This document shows positions 1 through 8,817 of a stretch of 62,161 nt of DNA, piece after piece (position 1 is the first letter of the stretch; each line of letters opens with the position of its first letter). The notes under the pieces are model-generated. The model worked only from the letters and a program-made list of their open reading frames with translations. It did not search any database and was not told the origin of the DNA. This DNA is from Alphaproteobacteria bacterium (lineage in GTDB: Bacteria; Pseudomonadota; Alphaproteobacteria; Caulobacterales; Hyphomonadaceae): assembly GCA_018222605.1 (NCBI GenBank), contig JAAEZZ010000014.1, positions 1 through 62,161 of the forward strand. Direction: 5' to 3'. Position numbers and translations under genes: made by a program.

Positions 1-308
<308 letters not shown>

Positions 309-613
309 AGTGTTGATCTGACGAAACCATCCATTGGAATATGGACGGTTACTTAAGCTGTTAAGCATTTAAGTATTGCGTTCTTTTGACGAGAAACCCT
401 TAGTCACAAAGACCAGTTTAACCTGGTCGATGGAAAAAGAATTTTCTCTCAAGAAACGCATCCGTCGTGATCGTTTGGAAAGGCCGAAGCCTTATCCGCA
501 AGCCATCACGCCGCCTGCGTTTCTCTTCCTAATCTCTTACGATGTCAAACAGCGCGGAACCGAAGCTCCGAAGGTGTCCATCAGAAGGCCTCGGCCTCGT
601 CCGGAAGTGGCGG
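309..613 (-). promoter_or_regulatory. rRNA operon leader region
   Basis: This is the transcribed leader between the most proximal rrn promoter and the mature 16S end. It contains no credible gene. An imperfect inverted repeat (TCCAT/ATGGA, around 328-346) lies about 25 nt upstream of the 16S end and may take part in 16S processing. I did not find a convincing boxA antitermination element. An open frame on the plus strand here is antisense to the leader and has no protein-like character. Confidence 0.6.
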
Positions 614-642
614 CTTATATGAGCCACCGAATTGCCCGTCAA
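614..642 (-). promoter_or_regulatory. rrn promoter, copy 1 (proximal)
   Basis: Read on the minus strand, -35 TTGACG (637-642) and -10 TATAAG (614-619) are separated by exactly 17 bp. The -10 is followed by a GC-rich discriminator (CCGCCACT), which is typical of rRNA promoters under stringent control. An A-rich run lies just upstream of the -35. This is the copy closest to the 16S gene. Confidence 0.85.
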
Positions 643-869
643 CACTCTTTTTTGCGCTTTCTGCAGTCAGGTGTTTGATCACCGTTCCGCCTGAATTTTA
701 GCGCAAAAGAAGCTGCTTGCCGAAGTGATCCGGCCCGCAAATTCGAGCGTTTCGAGGAACCGCATATATAGCCCCTGTTCGACGAAAAGTTCAAGAACTT
801 TTTCACCAACCAGCTGAGCTTTTCAGCGGGCCCGCTTCAGAGCAGGAAGCTCTTCGGCGGAAGTGGCGG

Positions 870-898
870 CTTATATGGGCCACCGTTTCCCCCGTCAA
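870..898 (-). promoter_or_regulatory. rrn promoter, copy 2
   Basis: -35 TTGACG (893-898), a 17-bp spacer and -10 TATAAG (870-875) on the minus strand, with the same downstream GCCGCCACT. It lies 256 bp upstream of copy 1, within a duplicated unit. Confidence 0.85.
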
Positions 899-1121
899 CC
901 TCTTTTCTGCGGTCTTTGCAGTGAGGCAGCGAACCGCCAGATCTGCACTATTAAGACCAGAGAAGAACTTGGCAGCCGATCCAAGGAACGGCCTGAAAGT
1001 TCAGGCTGCTGGGGCCGAGCCAGGAACCAGTTGAGCAAGGAATAAAACCCTGTTTATCTCAATTGACTTCCCGTACCGGGATCTGCGTTTCGAAGCCGTG
1101 GCCCCGTCTGCAGAGTGGCGG

Positions 1122-1150
1122 CTTATATGGGCCGCCCTTTTCTCCGTCAA
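1122..1150 (-). promoter_or_regulatory. rrn promoter, copy 3
   Basis: -35 TTGACG (1145-1150), a 17-bp spacer and -10 TATAAG (1122-1127), with downstream GCCGCCACTCTGCAGACG. It lies 252 bp upstream of copy 2. Confidence 0.85.
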
Positions 1151-1372
1151 CACCCTTTTTGCGGCCTCTACAGCAAGCGATGAAATCACCGTTTCTGCGT
1201 CAGTTGTTCCGCAAACGAATTATCTGCACCGATCATAAATCGGCCCTTCAAATCCGGGCGCTCGGAGCCGAACCAGGAAGCAGTTGAGCAAGGGATAAAA
1301 CCTTGTATCTCAATTGTTTTCCCGAACCGGATTCTGCATTCAGAAGCCGTGGCCTCGTCTGCAGAGTGGCGG

Positions 1373-1401
1373 CTTATATGGACCGCCCTTCTTCCCGTCA
1401 A
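1373..1401 (-). promoter_or_regulatory. rrn promoter, copy 4
   Basis: -35 TTGACG (1396-1401), a 17-bp spacer and -10 TATAAG (1373-1378). Downstream it shares GCCGCCACTCTGCAGACGAG with copy 3. It lies 251 bp upstream of copy 3. Confidence 0.85.
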
Positions 1402-1627
1402 CACCCTTTTCGCGGCTTCTGCAGTAAATGATGAAACCATCAAAACCGCCTGATTAAGACCGCAAAAGAACCCGCCAACCGATGCTATATCGGCCCGCAA
1501 AATCCCGAGCGTGTAAGGGAACCGAGTTAAGGGCTCTGCGTGGGAAAGGCTAAAACTTCCGATCCATTCAGAGGCCCGAAATCCGGGCCCGCTTCTGAAA
1601 CCCGAAGGCCTCGTCAGCGGAGGTGGC

Positions 1628-1656
1628 GATGTACCCCCCACCCCCGGATGCCGCAA
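1628..1656 (-). promoter_or_regulatory. degenerate rrn promoter-like copy 5
   Basis: At the position expected for a fifth unit (255 bp from copy 4) the minus strand reads TTGCGG (1651-1656), 17 bp, TACATC (1628-1633). Flanks resembling the other units (CCACCTCCGCTGACGAGGCC) are recognisable. The -10 is poor, so this is probably a decayed copy rather than an active promoter. Confidence 0.4.
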
Positions 1657-1707
1657 CCCCATAATGCAGGATTTCTGCACAAAACCGCACAGATTTGTGT
1701 CGGCCAT

Positions 1708-1733
1708 GATCCTGCAGTAGACACTGCAGGATC
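1708..1733. terminator. strong perfect hairpin between CBS gene and rrn promoters
   Basis: An 11-bp perfect inverted repeat (GATCCTGCAGT / ACTGCAGGATC) has a 4-nt loop. It lies 30 nt beyond the stop of the CBS-domain gene and upstream of the rrn promoter array. A run of five A follows on the plus strand, so on the minus strand the T run comes before rather than after the hairpin. It is therefore not a textbook intrinsic terminator for the CBS gene, but it may end or process that message. Confidence 0.45.
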
Positions 1734-1762
1734 AAAAACCCAATGAAGACAATGAGGAAGGG

Positions 1763-2197
1763 CTAGTACTGCGCCGACAGGTAAGACTTCATCGCTTCTG
1801 CTTCTGCTTCAGTGGCTGCGATCTTCCACTTCACCAGGTCACCAATCGAAATCACGCCGATCAGTTTTTCGGCCCGTACAACGGGCAAATGGCGGATACG
1901 ACGGTCCGTCATCAGCTGCAGGGCCTCATCAATCTGCGTGACCGACTCGATCGTGATGACGTGACGGGTCATCGCGTCGCCGACTTTCAGCTCCAGCGCT
2001 TCAGCGCCGCGCCGCGCGACATGACGTACAATGTCCCGCTCAGACAGAACGCCAACAATGGCGCCGTCATCATCCAGCGCCACAACAGCGCCGATTCGAC
2101 GGCTATCCAGTGTCATGGCGGCCTCTGATAAGGTCTGATCCGCCTTGACGGATATAATCTCGAATCCTTTGTCGTTCAGGATCTGGTCCAGTGTCAT
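1763..2197 (-). CDS. CBS domain-pair protein
   Basis: The 144-residue protein consists almost entirely of two CBS motifs (about residues 8-63 and 72-127). These are seen in RIGAVVALDDDG..VGVLSERDIV and RIRHLPVV....GVISIGDLVK. CBS pairs bind adenine nucleotides and act as regulatory or sensory modules; no catalytic domain is attached, so the partner is unknown. The start at 2197 is chosen over an upstream ATG at 2248. A GGGAGG ribosome site lies just before it, and the arginine-rich extension (KMRRRRRG) is unlike the family. It is a single gene on the same strand as, and upstream of, the rRNA operon. Confidence 0.85.
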   Translation of the reverse strand: MTLDQILNDKGFEIISVKADQTLSEAAMTLDSRRIGAVVALDDDGAIVGVLSERDIVRHVARRGAEALELKVGDAMTRHVITIESVTQIDEALQLMTDRRIRHLPVVRAEKLIGVISIGDLVKWKIAATEAEAEAMKSYLSAQY

Positions 2198-2287
2198 CCA
2201 CGTCCTCCCATGATGCGCGGCGCCCCTGCGACGCCGTCTCATTTTCACGCATCATAGCATATTTGACGCCCGGAAGCGATTGCCGAC

Positions 2288-2986
2288 CTAAATTCCCGCT
2301 TTCTGGCGGCGTGTCAGCATGTACCGGAAGAGAATCGCCCCTGCGACATAGCCTCCAATATGGGCCTGCCAGGCAATCTGGGCCCCGAACATGGAAGGCC
2401 CCAGGAAAGCAAGCATCGCATTGGCCACCACAAACACGACCGTGACGGTCAAAAACTTGCGGCTGAGAAGATTCGGACCGTTCTGGAGCAGCAACACAGC
2501 CGCCAGATAGCCTGACACCCCACCTGACGCTCCGATTGCCGGCGGCCCAACAGGAAAATGAGTCAACAAATGAACGAGTGAGCCCGCTGCCACGCTCATC
2601 AGAAACAGAATCAGGAAAGCGGAATTCCCGCCCATGACACTGCGCGAGACACGCTGCAGCACAAGATAGACGGGCTTGCCGAGCGCAACCAGCATCACAG
2701 CATTCATGAGAAGGTGAGACCAGCTACCATGAACAAAGGCCGTGCCGACCAGCGGAATCAGCGCGGATAGCGCATTTCCATAGGGCGGATAAGCCTGCGG
2801 ACCGACACTCATGCCCGCCCAGCCCCAGAATCGCTCAGGGAAAACAGCCCCGACATCCACAAAGAAGCCGTCGAGCGCCTGACCGCCCAGCAAACGTATC
2901 ACATGCGCCACGACAAGGCTGAGCGCCAAGGCCGTCACAAGCGGCGGCGCATTGATAATGGGGGGCGATCGCCGGGACTGAGGCAT
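2288..2986 (-). CDS. rhomboid family intramembrane serine protease
   Basis: The 232-residue polytopic membrane protein has the rhomboid signature. It includes HGSWSHLLMN (H86, H91, N95 in the second helix), the nucleophile motif GASGGVSG (Ser154) and the catalytic histidine in AWQAHIGG (His209). Rhomboids cut substrate proteins within the membrane; the substrate here is unknown. The start at 2986 is preceded by AAGGAG at suitable spacing; an upstream in-frame ATG at 3085 would add a basic, unrelated extension. The downstream CBS gene begins 90 nt later on the same strand, and cotranscription is possible but not shown. Confidence 0.88.
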   Translation of the reverse strand: MPQSRRSPPIINAPPLVTALALSLVVAHVIRLLGGQALDGFFVDVGAVFPERFWGWAGMSVGPQAYPPYGNALSALIPLVGTAFVHGSWSHLLMNAVMLVALGKPVYLVLQRVSRSVMGGNSAFLILFLMSVAAGSLVHLLTHFPVGPPAIGASGGVSGYLAAVLLLQNGPNLLSRKFLTVTVVFVVANAMLAFLGPSMFGAQIAWQAHIGGYVAGAILFRYMLTRRQKAGI

Positions 2987-3136
2987 GCAGGCCTGCTCCT
3001 TGTTAGAATCTGCCCCTACTAGATGGGGTTCGAAGCACAATTTCCACCCCAAACAGATACGCCGCCGTAAAATGCCGAGGGGCATTCAGGAAAGATCCCT
3101 CTTTCCGACAGCAAACGACGCCCTAGTTTCACTTAT

Positions 3137-3517
3137 ATGCTGATACCTATCTTCCTTGCTGCCCTCGCCCTGTGTTTTGCCATATTCGGGACATGGTCGA
3201 TTCTGGACCCCGCCGCGATGGGAGACTCCCTTGGCGTTACCTTCACGGGCGAAAACGGAATCTATGAAGCAAGGGGCATATATGGCGGCGTCAGCCTGGG
3301 CGCGGCACTGCTATTTTTCTTTGGGGCAATCCGCGAGCGGATGATGCGCCCTGCCCTCTGGTTCGTGGCGACCTATATGGGCGGCTACATATTTGCCCGC
3401 ATTGCCGGCCTGATCGCAGGAGATCAACCGACTACGGACTTTATGCTGTTCGCGGCATTCGAGGCTGTCAGCATGATCATCGCGATCATCTCGCTCAGCG
3501 CATACAGGCCGAAATAG
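3137..3517 (+). CDS. DUF4345 family small membrane protein
   Basis: The 126-residue protein has four predicted hydrophobic segments (about 2-22, 48-65, 74-92, 103-121). It carries the pattern YEARGIYGGVSLG typical of DUF4345 proteins, whose biochemical role is not known. It is transcribed divergently from the rhomboid gene and convergently with the TonB receptor gene, with a shared terminator at 3551-3572. Confidence 0.75.
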   Translation: MLIPIFLAALALCFAIFGTWSILDPAAMGDSLGVTFTGENGIYEARGIYGGVSLGAALLFFFGAIRERMMRPALWFVATYMGGYIFARIAGLIAGDQPTTDFMLFAAFEAVSMIIAIISLSAYRPK

Positions 3518-3550
3518 CCCCTGCCCCGGCTTTACCGGCAAAAAAGAAAA

Positions 3551-3578
3551 GGCCCCGCCAATGGACGGGGCCTTCTTT
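3551..3578. terminator. bidirectional rho-independent terminator
   Basis: GGCCCCG (3551-3557) pairs with CGGGGCC (3566-3572) around an 8-nt loop. On the plus side the hairpin is followed by TTCTTTG. On the minus side it is followed by TTTTCTTTTT (complement of 3541-3550). It can stop both the DUF4345 gene and the TonB receptor gene. Confidence 0.85.
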
Positions 3579-3598
3579 GTCTTGATCCAGGCTCAGGC

Positions 3599-6139
3599 CT
3601 AGAAGCTCTTGCGCACAGTCATACCATAGGTAGCCGGCTGGTTCGGATAGCCCGATAGGGAGCCTTCCTGTGCCACCGCCGGGAAGGCAACCGTGATATA
3701 CTCATCATCAAAGATGTTACGGCCCCACACCGTGACGCTGAGACCATTCTCGGTCGTAAAGCCGGCGGATGCGTTCACCGTGTTCACTTCCTTCTCCATG
3801 TCGATCAGGGCCTGATCTTGCGGATCGTCGAAATAGTCTGACGGGCTTTCATACTGCCAGTCCGCACGGATGAAGGAATCCAGGGAATTGACCGTGAAGC
3901 TATAAGTCGCGGCCAGAGAGGTCGACAAGTCCGGAATGCCATAAGGCTTCTGGCCGCTCAGGTCTCCGGAGGCAGAGTTCGGGAAGCTGTCATAGACAGC
4001 GTCCAGATACGTCCCTGCCGCAGAGACGAGCAGCTGGTCCGTTACATTCCACTGAATGTCTGCCTCAACGCCTTGGGTCGACTGCTCTCCCGCATTGGTC
4101 AGCGCAAAGCCCGTGCCAGTAAAGGCGTTGGATTGGAAGCCTTCAATGGTCTGGTCAAAGATTGCCACGTTAAAGGCAAAATCGCTGTAGGCGCCCTTGA
4201 TGCCAAGTTCGTAGACTTTGGACTCTTCCGGGCCGGCATACCGCGTGCCTGCTGTCAGGTTCGGCGTCAGAAGACCACCTTGAGCCAGCAGCGCATAGCT
4301 GGCCGCGGTCGGCCGGCTATCGCGGGACAGGTTCCACGAGGTTGCCTTGAAGCCGGTCGCATATGATCCGTAGACGTTGATATTGTCCGTCAGGTCATAT
4401 GCCAGACGAAGCGTGACAGACGTATCCTCATCATTGGTAGAGCCGCCCTCCACCGCATTCGGGAAGTTCACGAATTGCGGGAAGAATTGCAACTGCTGCA
4501 GGCTATCGGTCGCCCCGGCAGCAGTCGTCTGTATCGTGGCAAAGGCATCCGGGAAGTTCGTCGCAAAGGCTCCGACAGCTGCCGGATTGGTCGGGTCAAC
4601 ACCGGCCTGGATCAAAAGGCCACCAAGTGTGGCCTGCTGAATGTAAGGCGACAGAGGATCAAGATCGACGGCGGCGAACGTGTCGGTCGACACGACGTTC
4701 GCAAATGCGTCCTTGTTGTCCTGCGTATAGTTCAGGCCAAAGGTCGCGGTCAGGCGATCCGTGATGTGGTAATCAACCGTGCCGAAGATAGAGGCCGCCG
4801 TGTTGTCCTGGCCGTAAGCCTCCGTCATGCCTTGATCAGGCTGGAAGAACGTCCCCGATGCCACGCCGAACACGGCTGGCTCTAGTCCGGTCAGAAGTCC
4901 GGAAGACAGGATGTCAATATAACCGCGGATCTGGCTGCCATAGAGCAGCTGGTTCTCGATATCGACACTTTCATCAAAATAGAAGGCGCCAACCATCCAG
5001 TCGACCGGGCCCGTCCCGTTGGACGTCAGGCGGACTTCCTGGGTGAACGTCTTGATTTCGGTGTCATTCGAGTTGCGGCTCAGCAAGTCGGCGCTGGTAA
5101 AGTCAGAGTCCTGATCTGTGCTCAGCTCGGACTTGCGATAAGCCGTGATGGACGTCACCGTAAACGCACCCATGTCGAAATCGCTCTGCAGCGACACACC
5201 GCCATTGGAGATCTGGTTCGTGGACGGGAAATTATAGGCCACTTTATAGGAGAACGGATCTTCCGCAACGATCTGGCCACCAAGCGCCCCAACAGCTGCG
5301 CCAGTCGGTCCATTCACGACGTTTGCGGCGATACAGCAGACTTCATCAATCTCGTCATAATCGGCGATCAGGCGGAAAGACATATTGTCGGTCGGCTCAA
5401 ACAGCATCTCACCGCGAATGTTCCAGCGGTCACGCTCGTTGGAGGCAACGCCGGACCCGATGTCCTCGGCATAGCCATCCCGCGTATTGTATCCGCCGCC
5501 CAAACTGAACGCGAGATTCTCGCTGATCGGGCCGGTGACATAGCCGCCTAGGCGATAGCCATCATAATTGCTGATCGTGCCCTCGACATTGCCGCCCCAC
5601 TCATATTGAGGCTTCTTGGTGATGATCGAGATGACGCCGGCAGAGGCATTCTTGCCGAACAGTGTGGATTGCGGGCCGCGCAGAACTTCTACACGCTGGA
5701 TGTTCGGCAGATCAGAAATCTGAGAGGCAGACCTGGAGCGGTACACGCCATCAATAAACACACCGACAGACGGTTCGATACCCGCATTGTTGGACCCGTT
5801 GCCAAATCCACGAATGATGAAGTTCGTATTGGCCGAAGACTGCTGCTGGCTGACACGCAGGGACGGCACGATGGATTGCAGGTCGCCAAGATCAACAATC
5901 TCTGACTTTTCGATCACGGACTCGTCCACGACGGACACAGCGACCGGTACATCCTGCAGCGTCTGTTCGCGCTTGGTCGCGGTGATGGTGACCGTCTGAA
6001 GCGTGCGAGATGTGTCATCGTCCGCATCCTGGGCAAGCGCAGGGACGGAAATGGAGGCATAAGCGGCAAGGCCGGCACCCAGGAAGAGCGCAGACTTGTA
6101 ACTGAACGCGCGGTCAGCGCGGGATTTGGCAATTTTCAC
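3599..6139 (-). CDS. TonB-dependent outer membrane receptor
   Basis: The 846-residue protein starts at GTG (GGGAAA ribosome site) and has a signal peptide with likely cleavage after ALA (residues 34-36). The TonB-box/plug region follows: TVTITATKREQTLQDVPVAV, IIRGFG, VGVFIDGVYRSR and RVEVLRGPQSTLFGKNA. The remainder is a long beta-barrel rich in alternating aromatic strands, ending in the outer-membrane C-terminal phenylalanine (MTVRKSF). Such receptors import siderophores, vitamins or oligosaccharides using TonB/ExbBD energy. This one has the sequence style of the large sphingomonad/Caulobacterales receptors with unknown ligand. No substrate-processing operon adjoins it, so the substrate cannot be inferred. 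Confidence 0.93.
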   Translation of the reverse strand: MKIAKSRADRAFSYKSALFLGAGLAAYASISVPALAQDADDDTSRTLQTVTITATKREQTLQDVPVAVSVVDESVIEKSEIVDLGDLQSIVPSLRVSQQQSSANTNFIIRGFGNGSNNAGIEPSVGVFIDGVYRSRSASQISDLPNIQRVEVLRGPQSTLFGKNASAGVISIITKKPQYEWGGNVEGTISNYDGYRLGGYVTGPISENLAFSLGGGYNTRDGYAEDIGSGVASNERDRWNIRGEMLFEPTDNMSFRLIADYDEIDEVCCIAANVVNGPTGAAVGALGGQIVAEDPFSYKVAYNFPSTNQISNGGVSLQSDFDMGAFTVTSITAYRKSELSTDQDSDFTSADLLSRNSNDTEIKTFTQEVRLTSNGTGPVDWMVGAFYFDESVDIENQLLYGSQIRGYIDILSSGLLTGLEPAVFGVASGTFFQPDQGMTEAYGQDNTAASIFGTVDYHITDRLTATFGLNYTQDNKDAFANVVSTDTFAAVDLDPLSPYIQQATLGGLLIQAGVDPTNPAAVGAFATNFPDAFATIQTTAAGATDSLQQLQFFPQFVNFPNAVEGGSTNDEDTSVTLRLAYDLTDNINVYGSYATGFKATSWNLSRDSRPTAASYALLAQGGLLTPNLTAGTRYAGPEESKVYELGIKGAYSDFAFNVAIFDQTIEGFQSNAFTGTGFALTNAGEQSTQGVEADIQWNVTDQLLVSAAGTYLDAVYDSFPNSASGDLSGQKPYGIPDLSTSLAATYSFTVNSLDSFIRADWQYESPSDYFDDPQDQALIDMEKEVNTVNASAGFTTENGLSVTVWGRNIFDDEYITVAFPAVAQEGSLSGYPNQPATYGMTVRKSF

Positions 6140-6440
6140 TTCGTTTCCCTTTGAGCAAGATTTCTGTTCAGGAGGATTTATGCTTCGGTTTTATTCACTA
6201 TGCGTAAGGTCTAAGCGGTTCGCATCGCTTTGCAATATGTTACGGCAAGTCAACTCTGACATAGCCATTACAGCATTGCACAATAAGCACAGCCTGATCT
6301 GATCTCGGGCAAGCGTGTACCGTGATGAGACTCCTCCGCTCCGCATCCTCCGCCGTCAGCGCGCACTCCCTGTCGAAATTCCACAGAATCGCTTCTGAAA
6401 ACGCCTCAGCGGGGAAAAAATCCTGAGCTTGAGGCAACAT

Positions 6441-6459
6441 ATTCCCGCGGGGCGGGAAT
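6441..6459. promoter_or_regulatory. perfect 8-bp inverted repeat in the 6140-6545 intergenic stretch
   Basis: ATTCCCGC, three bases, GCGGGAAT. It lies about 87 nt upstream of the PAS_5 gene start and has no T run on either side, so a protein-binding site or leader hairpin is likelier than a terminator. The rest of 6140-6545 shows no credible gene and must hold the promoters of the two divergent genes. Confidence 0.4.
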
Positions 6460-6545
6460 GCAGCAGACTGGAATAGATATTGCGGAAGTGAGAGCCGAAC
6501 TGGCCCGCACGGGCCTTGGCATATCTGATGGAGCCCCCGCTCAAT

Positions 6546-7097
6546 ATGGAAGACCGGTCGATTCACCCCAATACCAGGATCCTGCTGGATGCCTGGCGCC
6601 GCATGAACGCTACCCCCGAGGATTATTCCCTTCATGGCCCGCGTGCGAACGAACATCCTGATCTGCTCACGAACCTCTTCGTGATTCAGGCAACGGGGGA
6701 CGGCGCATGGGAGTTTCGGTCTGCCGGTGATGGCCTGCGCGCCCTGCTTGGCAGAGAGCTGGCCCAGCATGACTATCTCAGCCTCTGGACCGGCCCTGAT
6801 CGCTACATGATGGCGGCATTCCTGGACGCTGTGCATCTAGACGGCGGGCCTGGTGTCATCCGCGGGCGTGGCGAGACACTGACGGGCCAGCGCGCCGAAA
6901 TCGAAATCACGGTCATGCCGCTGGCACCGTCGCAATCAGGCTCACGCCAGAATCGCTTCCTCGGCCTGTATCAGACACTGGGGGGTGTCCCGACCCTGCG
7001 CGGACGCCCGATCTGGCGTCACCGGATTTCCATGCTGGTTCCACCGGACACTCGCCCCGAAAGCCCTGCGCTGAAGGTTGTCTCTTCGAACGACTAG
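6546..7097 (+). CDS. PAS_5 family (DUF1457-type) PAS-domain protein
   Basis: The protein is about 183 residues and consists of one PAS-like domain. It opens with HPNTRILLDAWRRM, followed by the family pattern ...PDLLTNLFVI...FRSAGDGLRALLGRELAQHDYLSLW. The family is widespread in alphaproteobacteria, is presumed sensory and lacks an output domain. The start is uncertain: the ATG at 6546 places the conserved N-terminus as in the family but has only a distant GGAG, and in-frame ATG (6528) and TTG (6516) codons lie upstream. A second family member lies at 20500-20988. It converges with the GMC oxidoreductase gene. Confidence 0.75.
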   Translation: MEDRSIHPNTRILLDAWRRMNATPEDYSLHGPRANEHPDLLTNLFVIQATGDGAWEFRSAGDGLRALLGRELAQHDYLSLWTGPDRYMMAAFLDAVHLDGGPGVIRGRGETLTGQRAEIEITVMPLAPSQSGSRQNRFLGLYQTLGGVPTLRGRPIWRHRISMLVPPDTRPESPALKVVSSND

Positions 7098-7124
7098 GTT
7101 GTCCGGGGCGGTATATTCCCCGCC

Positions 7125-8762
7125 TTAGGCGAGTTCGGCTTGCGGCTCTTCTGCCGCAAGTGGCGCTTTCTTTAGGATCATGTCAGCGGCCTTTTCCGCG
7201 ATCATGATGGTCGGCGCATTTGTGTTGCCGCCAATCAGGGTGGGCATGACGGACGCATCAATCACCCGCAAACCCTCCACGCCTCTCACGCGCAACTCGC
7301 CATCGACCGGACTGTCCTCGGACGTTCCCATAGCGACTGTCCCGACCGGATGATAGATCGTTTCGCCCATGCGGCGTACGAACGAATCGATCTCCTCATC
7401 ACTCTTCACGCTCTCGCCAGGCATGATCTCCGCGCCGGTCAGTGCTTTCAGCGCATTCTGGGAACAGATATCACGTACCATTTTGACCGCTTCGCGCATC
7501 GCCCGGCGGTCTTCCTCGGTTGCCAGATAGTTCGGATCAATGGCTGGTGCATCAAACGGATCGGATGAGGCAAGGCATACCGTGCCTCGGCTTTCCGGCC
7601 GCAACTGGCAGGCGTGCACCGTGTAGCCATCCTTGTCGGCCTGATGCTTAGCGTGATCCATCATGATGGCATTGACCAGATGAAGCTGGATGTCCGGCAT
7701 TTCCAGGCCCTCGCGCGACTTCAGGAAGGCCCCTGCCTGTAAATGATTGTCGGCCCCGGCACCGGTCTGGTTGATCAGGTACTGGATACCCACGCCCAGT
7801 TTCTTGATGCCTTTCTGCATGGAATAGGCAGACAGAGGTTGGGTCATTTCGTGAATGATGGTCAGGTCAAGATGGTCCTGGAGGTTTTGCCCCACTTTGG
7901 GAGACTTGACCTTTGCCTCAATGCCGAACCGTCCCAGATGATCCGGATTGCCGATGCCGGACAGTTGCATCAATTGTGGGGACTGCACCGCGCCGGCACA
8001 GACCAGCACTTCTTCGGACGCGTGGATCTCCTGGGCCAGACGGCCCTTCCCTTCGACAACCTCAACGCCGGTAGCGCGGCCATTCTCGATCAGCACACGC
8101 GTCACCAATCCTGTTGAGATAACAGTCAAGTTCGGGCGCACGCCCACAATCGGACGTAAATATCCGAAAGAAGCGCTCCAGCGCTCTCCCTTGTGAATGG
8201 TGCGCTGATAACGGCCTACACCTTCCTGATCTGCGCCGTTGAAATCCTCTGTGGTCTTGTAACCGGCCTCTTCCCCAGCCTGAAGGAAGGCCCGGTAAAT
8301 CGGCGAATTCATCGGACTTTCGGAAACTTTCAGCGGCCCTGCGCCGCCATGAAAGGCATTATCGCCGCCTTCATATCCTTCAGAGCGTCGGAAATAGGGT
8401 AACACATCGGCATAGCTCCAACCCTTCAGGCCCATCTGGGCCCACTGGTCATAGTCCCCCGCATGACCGCGAATATAGACCATGCCGTTGATCGAGGAGG
8501 AGCCGCCCCAGCCTTTTCCACGCGGCCACCATAGCTTGCGTCCGTTCATATGCTTCTGAGGTTCGGTCCAGAAGCCCCAGTTATAATCGTTTACATCCTT
8601 GATCAGGTTTCCAACCCCCGCGGGCATGCGCACCATCAGGGAGTTATCTTTCTTGCCAGCCTCAATCAGACAGACCTTGATCGTGGGATCTGCAGATAAT
8701 CGGTTGGCTAGAGCGCATCCGGCACTGCCCGCGCCGACAATAATATAGTCATAGGTTTCCAC
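7125..8762 (-). CDS. GMC family FAD-dependent oxidoreductase (choline/alcohol dehydrogenase type)
   Basis: The 545-residue protein begins with the FAD-binding dinucleotide fold YIIVGAGSAGCALANRL. GMC signatures follow: WPRGKGWGGSSSINGMVYIRG, ACAGAVQSPQLMQLSGIG, and the C-terminal HPVGTVAMG with the NTNAPT segment that carries the catalytic His/Asn pair. The length matches choline dehydrogenase (BetA)-like and polyethylene-glycol/alcohol dehydrogenases. The enzyme oxidises an alcohol to an aldehyde and passes electrons to a membrane acceptor. With no betaine aldehyde dehydrogenase or transporter nearby, the substrate is left open. Confidence 0.9.
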   Translation of the reverse strand: METYDYIIVGAGSAGCALANRLSADPTIKVCLIEAGKKDNSLMVRMPAGVGNLIKDVNDYNWGFWTEPQKHMNGRKLWWPRGKGWGGSSSINGMVYIRGHAGDYDQWAQMGLKGWSYADVLPYFRRSEGYEGGDNAFHGGAGPLKVSESPMNSPIYRAFLQAGEEAGYKTTEDFNGADQEGVGRYQRTIHKGERWSASFGYLRPIVGVRPNLTVISTGLVTRVLIENGRATGVEVVEGKGRLAQEIHASEEVLVCAGAVQSPQLMQLSGIGNPDHLGRFGIEAKVKSPKVGQNLQDHLDLTIIHEMTQPLSAYSMQKGIKKLGVGIQYLINQTGAGADNHLQAGAFLKSREGLEMPDIQLHLVNAIMMDHAKHQADKDGYTVHACQLRPESRGTVCLASSDPFDAPAIDPNYLATEEDRRAMREAVKMVRDICSQNALKALTGAEIMPGESVKSDEEIDSFVRRMGETIYHPVGTVAMGTSEDSPVDGELRVRGVEGLRVIDASVMPTLIGGNTNAPTIMIAEKAADMILKKAPLAAEEPQAELA

Positions 8763-8817
8763 CTCTGTTTCCTCCAGCTGGTTGTCTCTGGTTAACGGAT
8801 TCAGTTAATCCTTCACC

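Larger units (their letters stand above)
585..1660 (-). repeat. tandem array of ~253-bp promoter-bearing units upstream of 16S
   Basis: Consecutive promoter cores are spaced 256, 252, 251 and 255 bp apart. Sequence outside the cores also repeats: a block reading GAGCAAGG.ATAAAACC, then TCTCAATTG, then CCG.ACCGG, occurs at about 1034-1082 and again at 1286-1331. A GCCGTGGCC.CGTCTGCAGAGTGGCGGC block precedes two of the cores on the plus strand. The units are diverged but alignable, which points to old tandem duplication of an rrn promoter segment. Nothing protein-coding is convincing in the whole stretch 309-1762. Confidence 0.8.

Noticed and set aside
376..678. 100-codon open frame on the plus strand in the rRNA leader
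   Set aside because: It is antisense to the rrn leader and promoter copy 1, is basic and low in protein-like pattern, and has no ribosome site.
1186..1707. 173-codon open frame on the minus strand across the promoter array
   Set aside because: It runs through two repeat units and their promoters; parts of it repeat only because the DNA repeats. No domain is visible.
6240..6836. 198-codon minus-strand frame overlapping the PAS_5 gene
   Set aside because: Antisense to a recognisable PAS_5 protein; the composition (many C, R, H, P) is typical of a shadow frame.
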